From: Salinicoccus sediminis
GTDB lineage: Bacteria > Bacillota > Bacilli > Staphylococcales > Salinicoccaceae
Assembly (NCBI RefSeq): GCF_000986795.1
Contig: NZ_LAYZ01000024.1
Coordinates: 310,001-374,000, forward strand
Direction of reading: 5' to 3'
DNA: 64,000 bases
Positions 45,301-52,338 of this stretch are shown here, piece after piece. How positions within the stretch are numbered: position 1 is the first letter of the stretch; each line of letters starts with the position of its first letter. Position numbers and translations under genes: made by a program. Under the pieces are notes generated by a model. It did no database searches and was not told where the DNA came from. It saw nothing but the letters and a program-made list of their open reading frames with translations.

Positions 45301-45528
45301 TGGGATACTCCTGCAAAAGCAATAGTCGGCGGGGCACGATTCATATCCCAAAGCTACTTCAACAGGGGTCAGACCACGCTCTATTCCATGAGATGGAATC
45401 CGGCAAGCCCCGGCACTTACCAATATGCCACTGATGTGAACTGGGCATATGCAACTGCGCAGAACTTGAGAAACTACTACAGGCAGCTCGGCATACGCGG
45501 ACAGTACTACACAAAACATATCTTTTAA
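42385..45528 (+). CDS. Secreted GW-module N-acetylglucosaminidase autolysin with acidic stalk
   Basis: 1047 residues. Signal peptide cleaved after A-S-A (about residue 26). Residues 27-325 are an acidic Glu/Asp/Ser/Thr stalk with an internal duplication. Three tandem units of about 155 residues (from about 338, 493 and 648) follow, each with paired GW/SH3_8 modules (A-M-Q-G-W and D-Y-G-W motifs), which bind teichoic acids. The C-terminal GH73-type glucosaminidase (about 810-1047) carries the catalytic H-E-T-G-N-G with Glu920 and the T-D-V-N-W-A end. It cleaves peptidoglycan at the cell surface. The ribosome site AGGAGG is unusually far (15 nt) from the only possible ATG; TATAAT lies upstream. 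Divergent from TagG. Confidence 0.93.
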   Translation: MKNSKFLFVPMLATSVFLFTPSTASAEEGAESTADTNTEENAENPQLDDKNTYDGQTSVQQPQVSETGSEDESVESAENQQFDELPSKTSQQNNPTEETSALPGNNSDSDNTVEAVEETTEALDSSEEAGQGISDGPVDKESSADDTEETVSEKEQDHDQKVNTADAPVSENTEEESAANETTVTGEENSDDPSEESLGDENENRDTPDNSEAKAPVTKDNEETVSEKEQDHDQKVNTADAPVNKDTEEESTVNETTVTGEENTDDSSKEVSDDEDDSAENDEQKNDTETNASEDDTAVDEDEKETKDAGIHEIQTLRLSSDKSIKMYSFDTKAKNNKPVVTKAQYAARFTDGKHSGLYSPVTSSEGVSLDFMDGKTVYITQKAVHDGTTYYRVHKNYEGAMQGWVKEKDLRLFHLSDSRKHTKDYAVRRDNEYLLTNPWGTDEQTVKRLDKYDTRLFRAEDTLNLGALTFYYGKIGDDYGWLADSRLKAASSPKVTRENYAAKLNTRKNSGLYSPVTSRESHSLNFLKDKTLYITQKADYNGTIFYRVHQNYDGAMQGWIQKEDLDLWSLGEPKTHRKEYSIARKNEYLLTNPWGSSTQTVKKLSAYGNSLFKAEKELDLGVLTYYYGKIGNDYGWLEETRIKDATPVVTSARFAARVDNGNNSGIYSPVTSKTSKKMGVIEDQTLYITQKATYNGTTFYRVHSNLGGAMQGWIKEKDLTLYRLTNPTNHTKKYTVARKNDYLLTNPWGTSYQRVSQLSKYGNQVFQAQKSLKLGLLTFHYGKIGNDYGWIQDNRLKEYTPVAPSPSVKTVKYNQSFNQVLNTQMNLRSKPQAWVSGGGWRNATRSEVANFLDTSHQTSETWMYTFLDLDRSQNIASSTINSKLLNGKGTLNKQGSAFLNASKTHGINEVYLISHALHETGNGTSTLAQGVRLDSNGNISSSGKKYYNMYGIAAYDHNAVLAGARYAQQMGWDTPAKAIVGGARFISQSYFNRGQTTLYSMRWNPASPGTYQYATDVNWAYATAQNLRNYYRQLGIRGQYYTKHIF
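42826..43190 (+). repeat. Two imperfect direct repeats in the acidic stalk
   Basis: Two copies of about 140 nt (starting 42826 and 43048, offset 222) encode E-E-T-V-S-E-K-E-Q-D-H-D-Q-K-V-N-T-A-D-A and continue to T-T-V-T-G-E-E-N. The first 60 bases are nearly identical, so the duplication is recent or kept alike by recombination. Confidence 0.85.
43397..44790 (+). repeat. Three tandem GW-module units
   Basis: Each unit of about 465 nt begins with a V-T-x-x-x-(Y/F)-A-A-(R/K) strand, carries L-Y-S-P-V-T-S or I-Y-S-P-V-T-S, then Y-I-T-Q-K-A, A-M-Q-G-W, L-L-T-N-P-W-G and Y-G-K-I-G-x-D-Y-G-W. Units are similar at the protein level but diverged at the DNA level. Confidence 0.88.
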
Positions 45529-45531
45529 ATT

Positions 45532-45576
45532 GAAAAGCCATGGGGCATGTTGTTTTGACACACCCTATGGCTTTTT
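45532..45576. terminator. Bidirectional terminator
   Basis: AAAAGCCATGGGG pairs with CCCTATGGCTTTT (one mismatch) around the loop, with T-runs on both strands. It separates the autolysin from the converging asparagine-synthetase-like gene, whose stop codon begins at 45577. Confidence 0.88.
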
Positions 45577-47394
45577 CTACTTGAATGCACAATATAACCT
45601 TGCGGCGGATTGCCAGGAAGTATTTTTATAATCCTTATCATAAGTGATATTGATCAGTATAGGGCCTTCTGAAATATCCAGGAGAATTTCCTTATTCATA
45701 TCCAGAACATCATACTCCTTGTAAAATCCATTACCTTTCATAATCACTTTAATCCTTCCCCGACCGTTTTCATTAGAATAGGTGCTTTTCAGCCCAAGTC
45801 TACTCTGTTCCCTGTCATTTGAGATGATGAATTCATAGTTTTTTGAGGCAAACGCCTTTTCATCAGACGGCTGCAAGTAAAACCTCCCCTTCTGCCTTTC
45901 AACAACTGACTCGCTGGGATTATATTCTACAAAAATCTCCTCTTTGACCTCTATCTTGTCTTTAACATCTTTAAGAAATTCCAAGCCGATGTCATGGTAT
46001 TTGTTTATGCCGAAATGGAGAAGCAGCGGCCAATAATTATCAATGATCAACTTATAAAGGTTGAAGTCTTTTCTTTCCTTGAGGGCTGGCTGTTGTATAA
46101 GGTCGATCATTTTTCTTGAATTCGTGAATATGAATTCCTCAGTTTCAGGATCAGTCTCCAATGTCAGTGCACTGTGCCAATTTCCCATCCTGGATTCCAG
46201 GTGGAACAGGTCGAAGTAGTGACGGTTGAGCGTAACCCCTTCAGTAACCAGATTCCTTTCAAAATACTTTGGTGCTTCCTCATCAAGTTTATATAACTTT
46301 TTGAATGCTACAGAAAGCCCATGGATACATTTCTCATAAAATTTTAAGTCATCACTTTTGTTATCCAGCTCTTCCGGGAAATCCGCCTTCCCCATTCCAA
46401 ACACGGTCGATTTGATATGAAGTGCATTGTCAAATTTCCTGTAGTTTCTGTAATAGTTGGCCAATTTGTACGAATGGTTGGAATAGAGTACATTTTCATT
46501 TTCTTCGATGAAACGTTCATCCGGTTCAAATTCGTCCAGATTGAAGATTGTATGGTTCCAGGCAAGGTTCATCTGCATCTGACCAGTGATTTTATCATCA
46601 TTTGAATATATCAATTTTGCCAGTTCGGTTTTAAGCTTCCTTTGAGACCTTGTATATGTCATATATTCAATGTCATCGCTCAGTTCCCTGGTCAGCGCAG
46701 CTGAAACCCGGGAATCCACCCCACCGGTCATACTTAGGAATTTGTATTGCTGATTTTTCCTCAGCCATTTTATACTGTTGTCCAGATAGTCTTTCATTTC
46801 ACTGAATGTATATCTTGGGGTTCTTTCTTTTAATTCGGTTCTTGGATATATCCTTTCAAATTCAAAAGTATTCAACTCTAACGAGAGACTGGGATTGAAT
46901 TTGAAAATATCATGGAATCTAGTGAAGTCCAGCTCATTATGATTGAACTTGGATCTCCTGTCCAAATGAACCCCGTAATCCGACAGAAGATCCTTGAGCA
47001 TTACGTCATGAGAGGCAAGCACTTTTGAAGATCTATGGTACACAAGCGGTCTCAGTTGTGATGCATCTGAATATAGATGTGTTCCTTCCGTATTATGAAT
47101 AATAATGAAATACCGGCCATTGATGTACTCTAATTCTTCCACTGCATCAACTGACGTCAGTAAATTGTTCAGAATTTCATGTTCGGTAAGATTTGGATTC
47201 CTGATATCAAAAGCATACCCTGCCAATACTGCAGTGCCGGAATCAACAGACTTTGTATGAACTGTTAATTCGTTGGAAAAGTAAAACAGATATTCTCCTA
47301 TTTCCATTTGCGCAGCATCTTCCACACTTTGCACTTTAAGATTATTAGGGACTAGTAAATACCCTTTCCTGTAATTGCTGGATTTGAAAATCAT
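45577..47394 (-). CDS. Asparagine-synthetase-like protein in a glycan operon (paralog 4)
   Basis: 605 residues. Ntn-like domain (1-170) without Cys2 (starts M-I-F-K), with I-N-G-R-Y-F-I-I-I-H, L-Y-S-D-A-S-Q-L-R-P-L and A-S-H-D. The PP-loop S-M-T-G-G-V-D-S-R sits at 221-229. A H-L-E-S-R-M-G-N-W-H-S-A block and a C-terminal beta domain ending W-Q-S-A-A-R-L-Y complete it. The PP-loop is intact, so ATP-dependent adenylation is expected, with an amine acceptor other than glutaminase-derived ammonia. AAGGAG lies 13 nt before the ATG, 27 nt after the ATP-grasp gene. It is the only paralog outside the AT-rich island and the only one in an operon, so it is likely the ancestral, chromosomal member. Confidence 0.83.
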   Translation of the reverse strand: MIFKSSNYRKGYLLVPNNLKVQSVEDAAQMEIGEYLFYFSNELTVHTKSVDSGTAVLAGYAFDIRNPNLTEHEILNNLLTSVDAVEELEYINGRYFIIIHNTEGTHLYSDASQLRPLVYHRSSKVLASHDVMLKDLLSDYGVHLDRRSKFNHNELDFTRFHDIFKFNPSLSLELNTFEFERIYPRTELKERTPRYTFSEMKDYLDNSIKWLRKNQQYKFLSMTGGVDSRVSAALTRELSDDIEYMTYTRSQRKLKTELAKLIYSNDDKITGQMQMNLAWNHTIFNLDEFEPDERFIEENENVLYSNHSYKLANYYRNYRKFDNALHIKSTVFGMGKADFPEELDNKSDDLKFYEKCIHGLSVAFKKLYKLDEEAPKYFERNLVTEGVTLNRHYFDLFHLESRMGNWHSALTLETDPETEEFIFTNSRKMIDLIQQPALKERKDFNLYKLIIDNYWPLLLHFGINKYHDIGLEFLKDVKDKIEVKEEIFVEYNPSESVVERQKGRFYLQPSDEKAFASKNYEFIISNDREQSRLGLKSTYSNENGRGRIKVIMKGNGFYKEYDVLDMNKEILLDISEGPILINITYDKDYKNTSWQSAARLYCAFK

Positions 47395-47420
47395 AATGTC
47401 AGTACAGCTCCTTGAAGTTG

Positions 47421-48602
47421 TTATTTGCGGCTTTCCATAAATTGATTTACCGCCAATCTTTGTTTTCGTTCAAAAAAATTGAAATAGTTCGATAGGATCT
47501 CCTCTTTATTTTCAATTTCATAGCCATTATCGGTGTTGTTCAAATATTGATCACGCACTATTGTCGCATCAATGAAATATTCAATGGCCTTTGAAGGCTT
47601 TCCGTATGTCGGATACTTCGTCAATGATAACAGGGGAAACGCATTGACTTCGATGATTTTAGGTGTTGTATCATCGAACCCTTTGATCATGATATCAATC
47701 CCGCCGCAATTCATTCCTGGCAGCGCTGCCAAAGCATCCAATGCTGTTTCTTTGATTTCCTCGGAAACCAGGTCGGAAATATCCACAATTTCCCCGCCGT
47801 TTGCCAAGTTGGAAACTGAAAGCAGCAGTACATGTTCATCTTTCGCCGGTACACTATCGTAGCTGTACCCGGACTTCTCTAAAAACGATTCAATCACTTT
47901 GGTTTTTTGGATCGGGTATTTACTCAGGAATCCGCACTGTTTCTTCTGTTCATTTTTCTCGTCAATCAATTCTTCTATGGTACTCTGTCCATCACCGGTG
48001 ACATTACCGGGAAGCCTGGTCATGACTGAAACGGCCTTGCCTTCGAGTATAGTCACTCTGACCTCGAACCCTTCTATGTATTCCTGTACAAGAATATGTT
48101 TTCCTTTGCGTTTACTCTTTTTGATGATATTTGAACACAACTTCCAATAATGTTCAAAAGTATCCGCAGTCACATTGGAATATACACCTTTGCTGAGTGC
48201 GAGATTAAGCGGTTTAATGACAATATCGCCTGCGAAGGAAAGCGCTTCTTTTTTTGCTGTTGCCAGCTGATCCAATGTATATTTCTTTGAGTTCGTAGTC
48301 GGCACTCCGGCAGCCTTCAAATACTTTTCTGTCTCGAACTTATTCCTTGCGATACTGAAACTCAATCTGGAATTGGTCGGATAATAAGGATTTTTCACTC
48401 CTGCAATCTTCGAATTGTCCTGCCTCAGCAAATTGGCCGACATGAATCCCGTATCCAGTTTTTCATATTCATAATTGAATCCGTTATCCTTCATATAGTC
48501 CTTATACATTGCCACATTTTCAATTTCGATATCCTCTGGATATATGTTTCTTTCTGTATACGGAATATTGTTGTACAAATACTCCAGATCACTGCTTTTC
48601 AT
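47421..48602 (-). CDS. ATP-grasp ligase, cyanophycin-synthetase/GshF-like (copy B)
   Basis: 393 residues. ATP-grasp core: F-E-T-E-K-Y-L-K-A-A-G-V-P-T, I-V-I-K-P-L-N-L-A-L-S-K-G-V, Q-E-Y-I-E-G-F-E-V-R-V, then V-S-V-M-T-R-L-P-G-N-V-T-G-D-G, D-S-V-P-A-K-D-E-H-V-L, A-N-G-G-E-I-V-D-I-S-D and I-I-E-V-N-A-F-P. It is the same subfamily as 37876-39036. The glycine loop reads A-L-S-K-G where copy A has G-L-A-G-G-D-G. AAAGGTGG precedes the ATG. It lies between a glycosyltransferase and an asparagine-synthetase-like gene in one operon: two amide-bond chemistries beside a sugar transferase. Confidence 0.85.
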   Translation of the reverse strand: MKSSDLEYLYNNIPYTERNIYPEDIEIENVAMYKDYMKDNGFNYEYEKLDTGFMSANLLRQDNSKIAGVKNPYYPTNSRLSFSIARNKFETEKYLKAAGVPTTNSKKYTLDQLATAKKEALSFAGDIVIKPLNLALSKGVYSNVTADTFEHYWKLCSNIIKKSKRKGKHILVQEYIEGFEVRVTILEGKAVSVMTRLPGNVTGDGQSTIEELIDEKNEQKKQCGFLSKYPIQKTKVIESFLEKSGYSYDSVPAKDEHVLLLSVSNLANGGEIVDISDLVSEEIKETALDALAALPGMNCGGIDIMIKGFDDTTPKIIEVNAFPLLSLTKYPTYGKPSKAIEYFIDATIVRDQYLNNTDNGYEIENKEEILSNYFNFFERKQRLAVNQFMESRK

Positions 48603-48640
48603 TATAACGTTCCACCTTTGTCTCTCTTTTACTAAACGTC

Positions 48641-49807
48641 TTACCTGAACTTCCTGTACACCCGCTTCAACACTTCCTTCTCATTATCCCAGTTATACTT
48701 CTCTTTTGCCTGTTTCGTGTTTTCTCGGAATTTTTGTCGCAGTGCGTCGTCGTCCACAAGCGTCTGTATGGCATCTTTCAGCTGCCTGGTGCTCTCGGGC
48801 TCGACTGTGAGTCCGACCTGCTCCCCTTCGATTACGGCCTCTATCTCGGGCAGTCTGGAACCGATGACGGGTACATGCGCCATGATGTACTCGAACAGCT
48901 TGTTGCTAGAGGCGGAATAGTGATTGAAGTTCGTGTTCTCCAGGAACTGGATGCCGATGTCGGCGGCTTTTGTATAGCGCCTGAGTTCTTTATAGGGAAC
49001 CCTCTGGATGAAATGGACTTTGTGTCCGATTCCGATCTCCTTATGGTAATTGATGAGGTTGGGCCTTTCCTTACCGTCGCCGATCATGATGAGTCTGGCA
49101 CCTTCTGTGTCTTTGAAGGCATCGAGCAGTTTGAACAGTCCCCTGCCCTCCTGCATGCCGCCCTGGTAGAGGACGATTTTCTCACTTTGAGGTATATCGA
49201 ATTCCTGTTTCAGCGGATACGCTTCGACGTCATTTATGTCATAGTACTCCGAATAGTTGTGTACGGGTGTCGGGCGTTTTTTGTACAGCCTCCTGTGGTA
49301 GTCGGCCCGTGTGTCGTTCTCGACGATGACCTGGTCGACGAACTTGAGCAGGAACTTCTCTATCCTGTATATCTTCTCAAAGCTGTAGTGCGTCCGGCTG
49401 GTCTGCACTTCATGGGAATCGTAGATCAGCGGCTTTTGGTCCCGCCTCAGTTTTGCCCCCGCAATCCCCTGCAACAGTGTGTTCAGATCGTGTGAATGGT
49501 AGACATCCGCATCCTGGCGTCTGCCGAGTGCCATCATCTTGAGCATCGTGAGCATATTGGGGATGTGTTTGTTCAGGACACCGGATTTTATCTTCCTTTG
49601 CATGAACTTTGGCAGTTCGAGTTTCAGGGGCCGGTTGACGATGACTCCGGGGTAGACGGTCTCGGCTGACGCCAGATGCAGTTCGTCCATCTCCTTTTTG
49701 GCGATGACTGTGACGGCATATCCCATTTCTGTAAGCGCGGTGGCTTCCCTCAGCACGCGCGCATCGTTTACAAAGTTGTTCCAGACGAACATCGTTATTT
49801 GCTTCAT
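48641..49807 (-). CDS. Glycosyltransferase family 4
   Basis: 388 residues. N-terminal V-W-N-N-F-V-N-D-A-R-V-L-R-E, Y-H-S-H-D-L-N-T-L, Y-D-S-H-E, then Y-Q-G-G-M-Q-E-G-R-G (donor domain), G-D-G-K-E-R-P and S-S-N-K-L-F-E-Y-I-M-A-H-V-P-V-I-G. Cytoplasmic GT-B. GAGGTG lies 4 nt before the ATG. First gene of the operon GT4 / ATP-grasp / asparagine-synthetase-like. It is divergent from the LCP ligase gene, with a 215-nt region between holding promoters for both (a TATAAT at 49960-49965 points to the LCP side). Confidence 0.88.
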   Translation of the reverse strand: MKQITMFVWNNFVNDARVLREATALTEMGYAVTVIAKKEMDELHLASAETVYPGVIVNRPLKLELPKFMQRKIKSGVLNKHIPNMLTMLKMMALGRRQDADVYHSHDLNTLLQGIAGAKLRRDQKPLIYDSHEVQTSRTHYSFEKIYRIEKFLLKFVDQVIVENDTRADYHRRLYKKRPTPVHNYSEYYDINDVEAYPLKQEFDIPQSEKIVLYQGGMQEGRGLFKLLDAFKDTEGARLIMIGDGKERPNLINYHKEIGIGHKVHFIQRVPYKELRRYTKAADIGIQFLENTNFNHYSASSNKLFEYIMAHVPVIGSRLPEIEAVIEGEQVGLTVEPESTRQLKDAIQTLVDDDALRQKFRENTKQAKEKYNWDNEKEVLKRVYRKFR

Positions 49808-50022
49808 ACTGCACCTCTATCGTTTTCATAAAAAATTCAAAATGCTGTAAACATACAATTCCTTGTGATTCACCGCGGTTTTCGGTATCATGGACAACAG
49901 TTTTCAAAAATAAATGTAATCGGCATCCATTAATATTTCATTTTGCTCCCGTATCATATTATAATGAAAGTTATGTATAAAGTCATTACATCTAAATCCA
50001 AATTAAAGTAGGTTACTCATTT

Positions 50023-51387
50023 ATGAAAAAATTTCTATACGGTGCGATCATCCTTCTGGTCATCGCCCTGGTTGTCATCGGTGTCTACCTGTTCAACCTG
50101 TTCAACGCTTTCCAGAGCGGTGTAGACAGTTCGTACGAAGGGACGGACCGGGAAGGCTCCGAACTGCGTGAAGAGGATATCGACCCTTCGATGGACAGCT
50201 TCACGGTGCTCATCCTCGGCGTGGACGAGAATGAAGCCCGCAGTGAGAAGAACAACATGGACACTGATGATTTCCGCACCGACACCATGATGCTCGCGAC
50301 GTTCGACAAGGAAAACGATGAAGTGAAGCTGACGAGCATCCCGAGGGATACGCTCGCCTACTTCCCTGAACAGAACTATTTCGACAAGATCACCCACGCC
50401 CACCGCGAAGGCGGACCGGACAACTCGATGGCGGCGGTGGAATCGCTGCTCAATGTACCGGTCGACTTCTACGTACGTGTGAACATGTCCGCAGTCGTCG
50501 ATATAGTTGACGCCGTCGGCGGTGTCGAGTTCGATGTGCCGTTCGACATGAAGGAACCGAACTCCAACGATGACGGCTACACTGAACTCGAGGAAGGAAA
50601 ACAAACGCTTAACGGCGAAGAGGCCCTTGCCGTCGTCCGGAGCCGCCGTGTGGATACGGACCTCGGCCGCGGACAGAGGCAGCTCGAAATGGTCGAAGCC
50701 ATACTCAGCAGGGCCAAATCAACCGGCGCACTGACGAAACTGGATGATCTGATCAAGGTGGTTGCGGACAATACGAAGCACAACATGGAAGCCAAGACGA
50801 TCAGGAGCCTTGCGGCCTACTACTCGACGAACGATCTGGAATTCAATCCTACGCAAATACGCGGCAGCGACTACTGGAACCCGGGCAACGGCGCCTATTT
50901 CTACTGGGCCAACGAGGAGCATCTCTATACGATCTCCAAGACGCTCCGGGAAACACTCGGCCTCGAGGAACCGGAACCGTATGACCTGATCAATGTCCGG
51001 CTGATGGATTACATCACGCCGTATCAGTACGTGGATGATTATTACCTCGAGGAATTCGAACCACAACAGCCGGCGTACTTCATGCAGGAGGGCTACGAGC
51101 CGCAGTTCGGCGACGGCTTCGACATCCCTGAATCCAATCCTGAAGAGAGCATAGAGGGCGAAGATGATCCTGACGCAGTGCCCGGAGGCGGACAGGAGCC
51201 GGAGGAATCTTCAGAGGAACCGACCGGCGAAACGGTGCCTGAAGAATCTTCAGAGGAATATTACGATGACGGCGCAGGCCAGAATAACGGCCAGGGAGGC
51301 CAATTTGATGAACAGCCGGCCACAGAAGAGTACAATGGAGGCACAGGCGGATTCGAAGGCGAAAATCGTTCTTATAACGGAGTTTAG
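50023..51387 (+). CDS. LytR-CpsA-Psr (LCP) family cell-wall polymer ligase
   Basis: 454 residues. One N-terminal membrane helix (about 5-25), then the extracellular LCP domain: V-L-I-L-G-V-D-E, R-T-D-T-M-M at 85-90, S-I-P-R-D-T, K-I-T-H-A, D-A-V-G-G-V-E-F-D-V, L-N-G-E-E-A-L-A-V-V-R-S-R and D-L-G-R-G-Q-R-Q. All the usual Arg/Asp residues for the polyprenyl phosphate are present. The last 80 residues are an acidic Glu/Ser/Gly/Gln-rich tail, longer than in many LCP proteins. It transfers finished polymer from the lipid carrier to peptidoglycan, and is the natural last step for the loci on either side. Operon with the next two genes. Confidence 0.93.
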   Translation: MKKFLYGAIILLVIALVVIGVYLFNLFNAFQSGVDSSYEGTDREGSELREEDIDPSMDSFTVLILGVDENEARSEKNNMDTDDFRTDTMMLATFDKENDEVKLTSIPRDTLAYFPEQNYFDKITHAHREGGPDNSMAAVESLLNVPVDFYVRVNMSAVVDIVDAVGGVEFDVPFDMKEPNSNDDGYTELEEGKQTLNGEEALAVVRSRRVDTDLGRGQRQLEMVEAILSRAKSTGALTKLDDLIKVVADNTKHNMEAKTIRSLAAYYSTNDLEFNPTQIRGSDYWNPGNGAYFYWANEEHLYTISKTLRETLGLEEPEPYDLINVRLMDYITPYQYVDDYYLEEFEPQQPAYFMQEGYEPQFGDGFDIPESNPEESIEGEDDPDAVPGGGQEPEESSEEPTGETVPEESSEEYYDDGAGQNNGQGGQFDEQPATEEYNGGTGGFEGENRSYNGV

Positions 51388-51399
51388 GAGCTGATTTCT

Positions 51400-51867
51400 A
51401 TGAGAAAGACGTATGATAAGGAGACGAACATCAACGAGATGTTCGACTACCTTGAAGACCAGATTAAAAACAGCGGCCGTCCGAAGATCGAGGATGGGTA
51501 TTTCTATCTCAACCATGAGCACAAGGAGATGTACCTCTCCATCAAGGGATACTTCAGCGAGTCGCTCGTGAACCCCGAAGTGGACGGCGCCTGCTATATC
51601 CTGGCCATTCCGGAGATCTACAAAAATGTCGACATTTTCGAGCTGACGTTTCCGATGGACTGGGTGAAGAACGAGGACGGCCGCCTCTCTGAGTCATTCA
51701 AGCAGCTGAAGCCGCACATGCAGTACATTGCGCTTGCTGCGGCGGAGGCGAGCAACATCCGCTTCAACACACAGCCCGCCCTGTCGCTCGGCCTCAACTA
51801 CTGGAACCTCGAGCAGCTGAAGACATTCTGGCAGTTCACGGCAATCCGCCGCAAAAATGCAATGTAG
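51400..51867 (+). CDS. Conserved-looking hypothetical protein
   Basis: 155 residues, soluble, no signal peptide. Mixed alpha/beta with Y-F-Y-L-N-H-E-H-K-E-M-Y-L-S, C-Y-I-L-A-I-P-E-I-Y and a final L-N-Y-W-N-L-E-Q-L-K-T-F-W. TAGGAG lies 9 nt before the ATG, 12 nt after the LCP stop; the acetyltransferase start follows 10 nt later. I do not recognise the family. Its codon use matches the LCP gene, so it is a native operon member. Confidence 0.7.
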   Translation: MRKTYDKETNINEMFDYLEDQIKNSGRPKIEDGYFYLNHEHKEMYLSIKGYFSESLVNPEVDGACYILAIPEIYKNVDIFELTFPMDWVKNEDGRLSESFKQLKPHMQYIALAAAEASNIRFNTQPALSLGLNYWNLEQLKTFWQFTAIRRKNAM

Positions 51868-51877
51868 AGGTGAAGCA

Positions 51878-52300
51878 ATGGAAATAACAGTTGCAGAATC
51901 AAAAGAACTTTACGAAGAGTGCCTGGAAATCCGCAAACGCGTATTCGTCGAGGAACAGAATGTACCGCTTGACCGGGAGATCGACGAACATGAAGATTTC
52001 TCAACGCATATACTTCTAAGAGACGACACGCCGCTCGGCACCGTCAGGTACCGCCCATTATCCAAGGAGACCATCAAGGTGGAGCGCATGGCCGTCCTGC
52101 CGGAGGCCCGCGGCATGAAGCTCGGGCGCAGGCTCATGGATTTCGTCCATGAACACGCCGGCCACTACGGTTATGAGAAAGCGCGGCTCGGCGCACAGAC
52201 CCATGCCGCCGACTTCTACGAAAAGCTGGGATACAAGGTAGTATCCGATGAATTCGAGGATGCGGGCATTCCGCACGTATATATGGAACGCAGTATATGA
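51878..52300 (+). CDS. GNAT-family N-acetyltransferase
   Basis: 140 residues. GNAT signatures: E-C-L-E-I-R-K-R-V-F-V-E-E-Q-N-V-P at the N-terminus (the YjcF/ElaA-type opening), V-E-R-M-A-V-L-P-E-A-R-G-M-K-L-G-R-R-L-M (acetyl-CoA pyrophosphate loop, about 70-89), then F-Y-E-K-L-G-Y. I start at the ATG at 51878, which has GAGGTG 5 nt upstream. An earlier ATG at 51857 overlaps the previous gene and lacks a ribosome site. Acetylates an unknown small molecule. Last in the LCP operon. Confidence 0.87.
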   Translation: MEITVAESKELYEECLEIRKRVFVEEQNVPLDREIDEHEDFSTHILLRDDTPLGTVRYRPLSKETIKVERMAVLPEARGMKLGRRLMDFVHEHAGHYGYEKARLGAQTHAADFYEKLGYKVVSDEFEDAGIPHVYMERSI

Positions 52301-52338
52301 AAAGAGGAGAACCCGCTATACCGGGTTCTCCTCTTTTT
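52300..52338. terminator. Strong bidirectional terminator
   Basis: AGAGGAGAACCCG and CGGGTTCTCCTCT pair perfectly around a short loop with T-runs on both strands. It ends the LCP operon and the converging glycosyltransferase operon, and overlaps the stop regions of both. Confidence 0.92.

Noticed and set aside
48734-49495. 253-codon plus-strand open frame
   Set aside because: Antisense to the GT4 gene at 48641-49807; no family features and no ribosome site.
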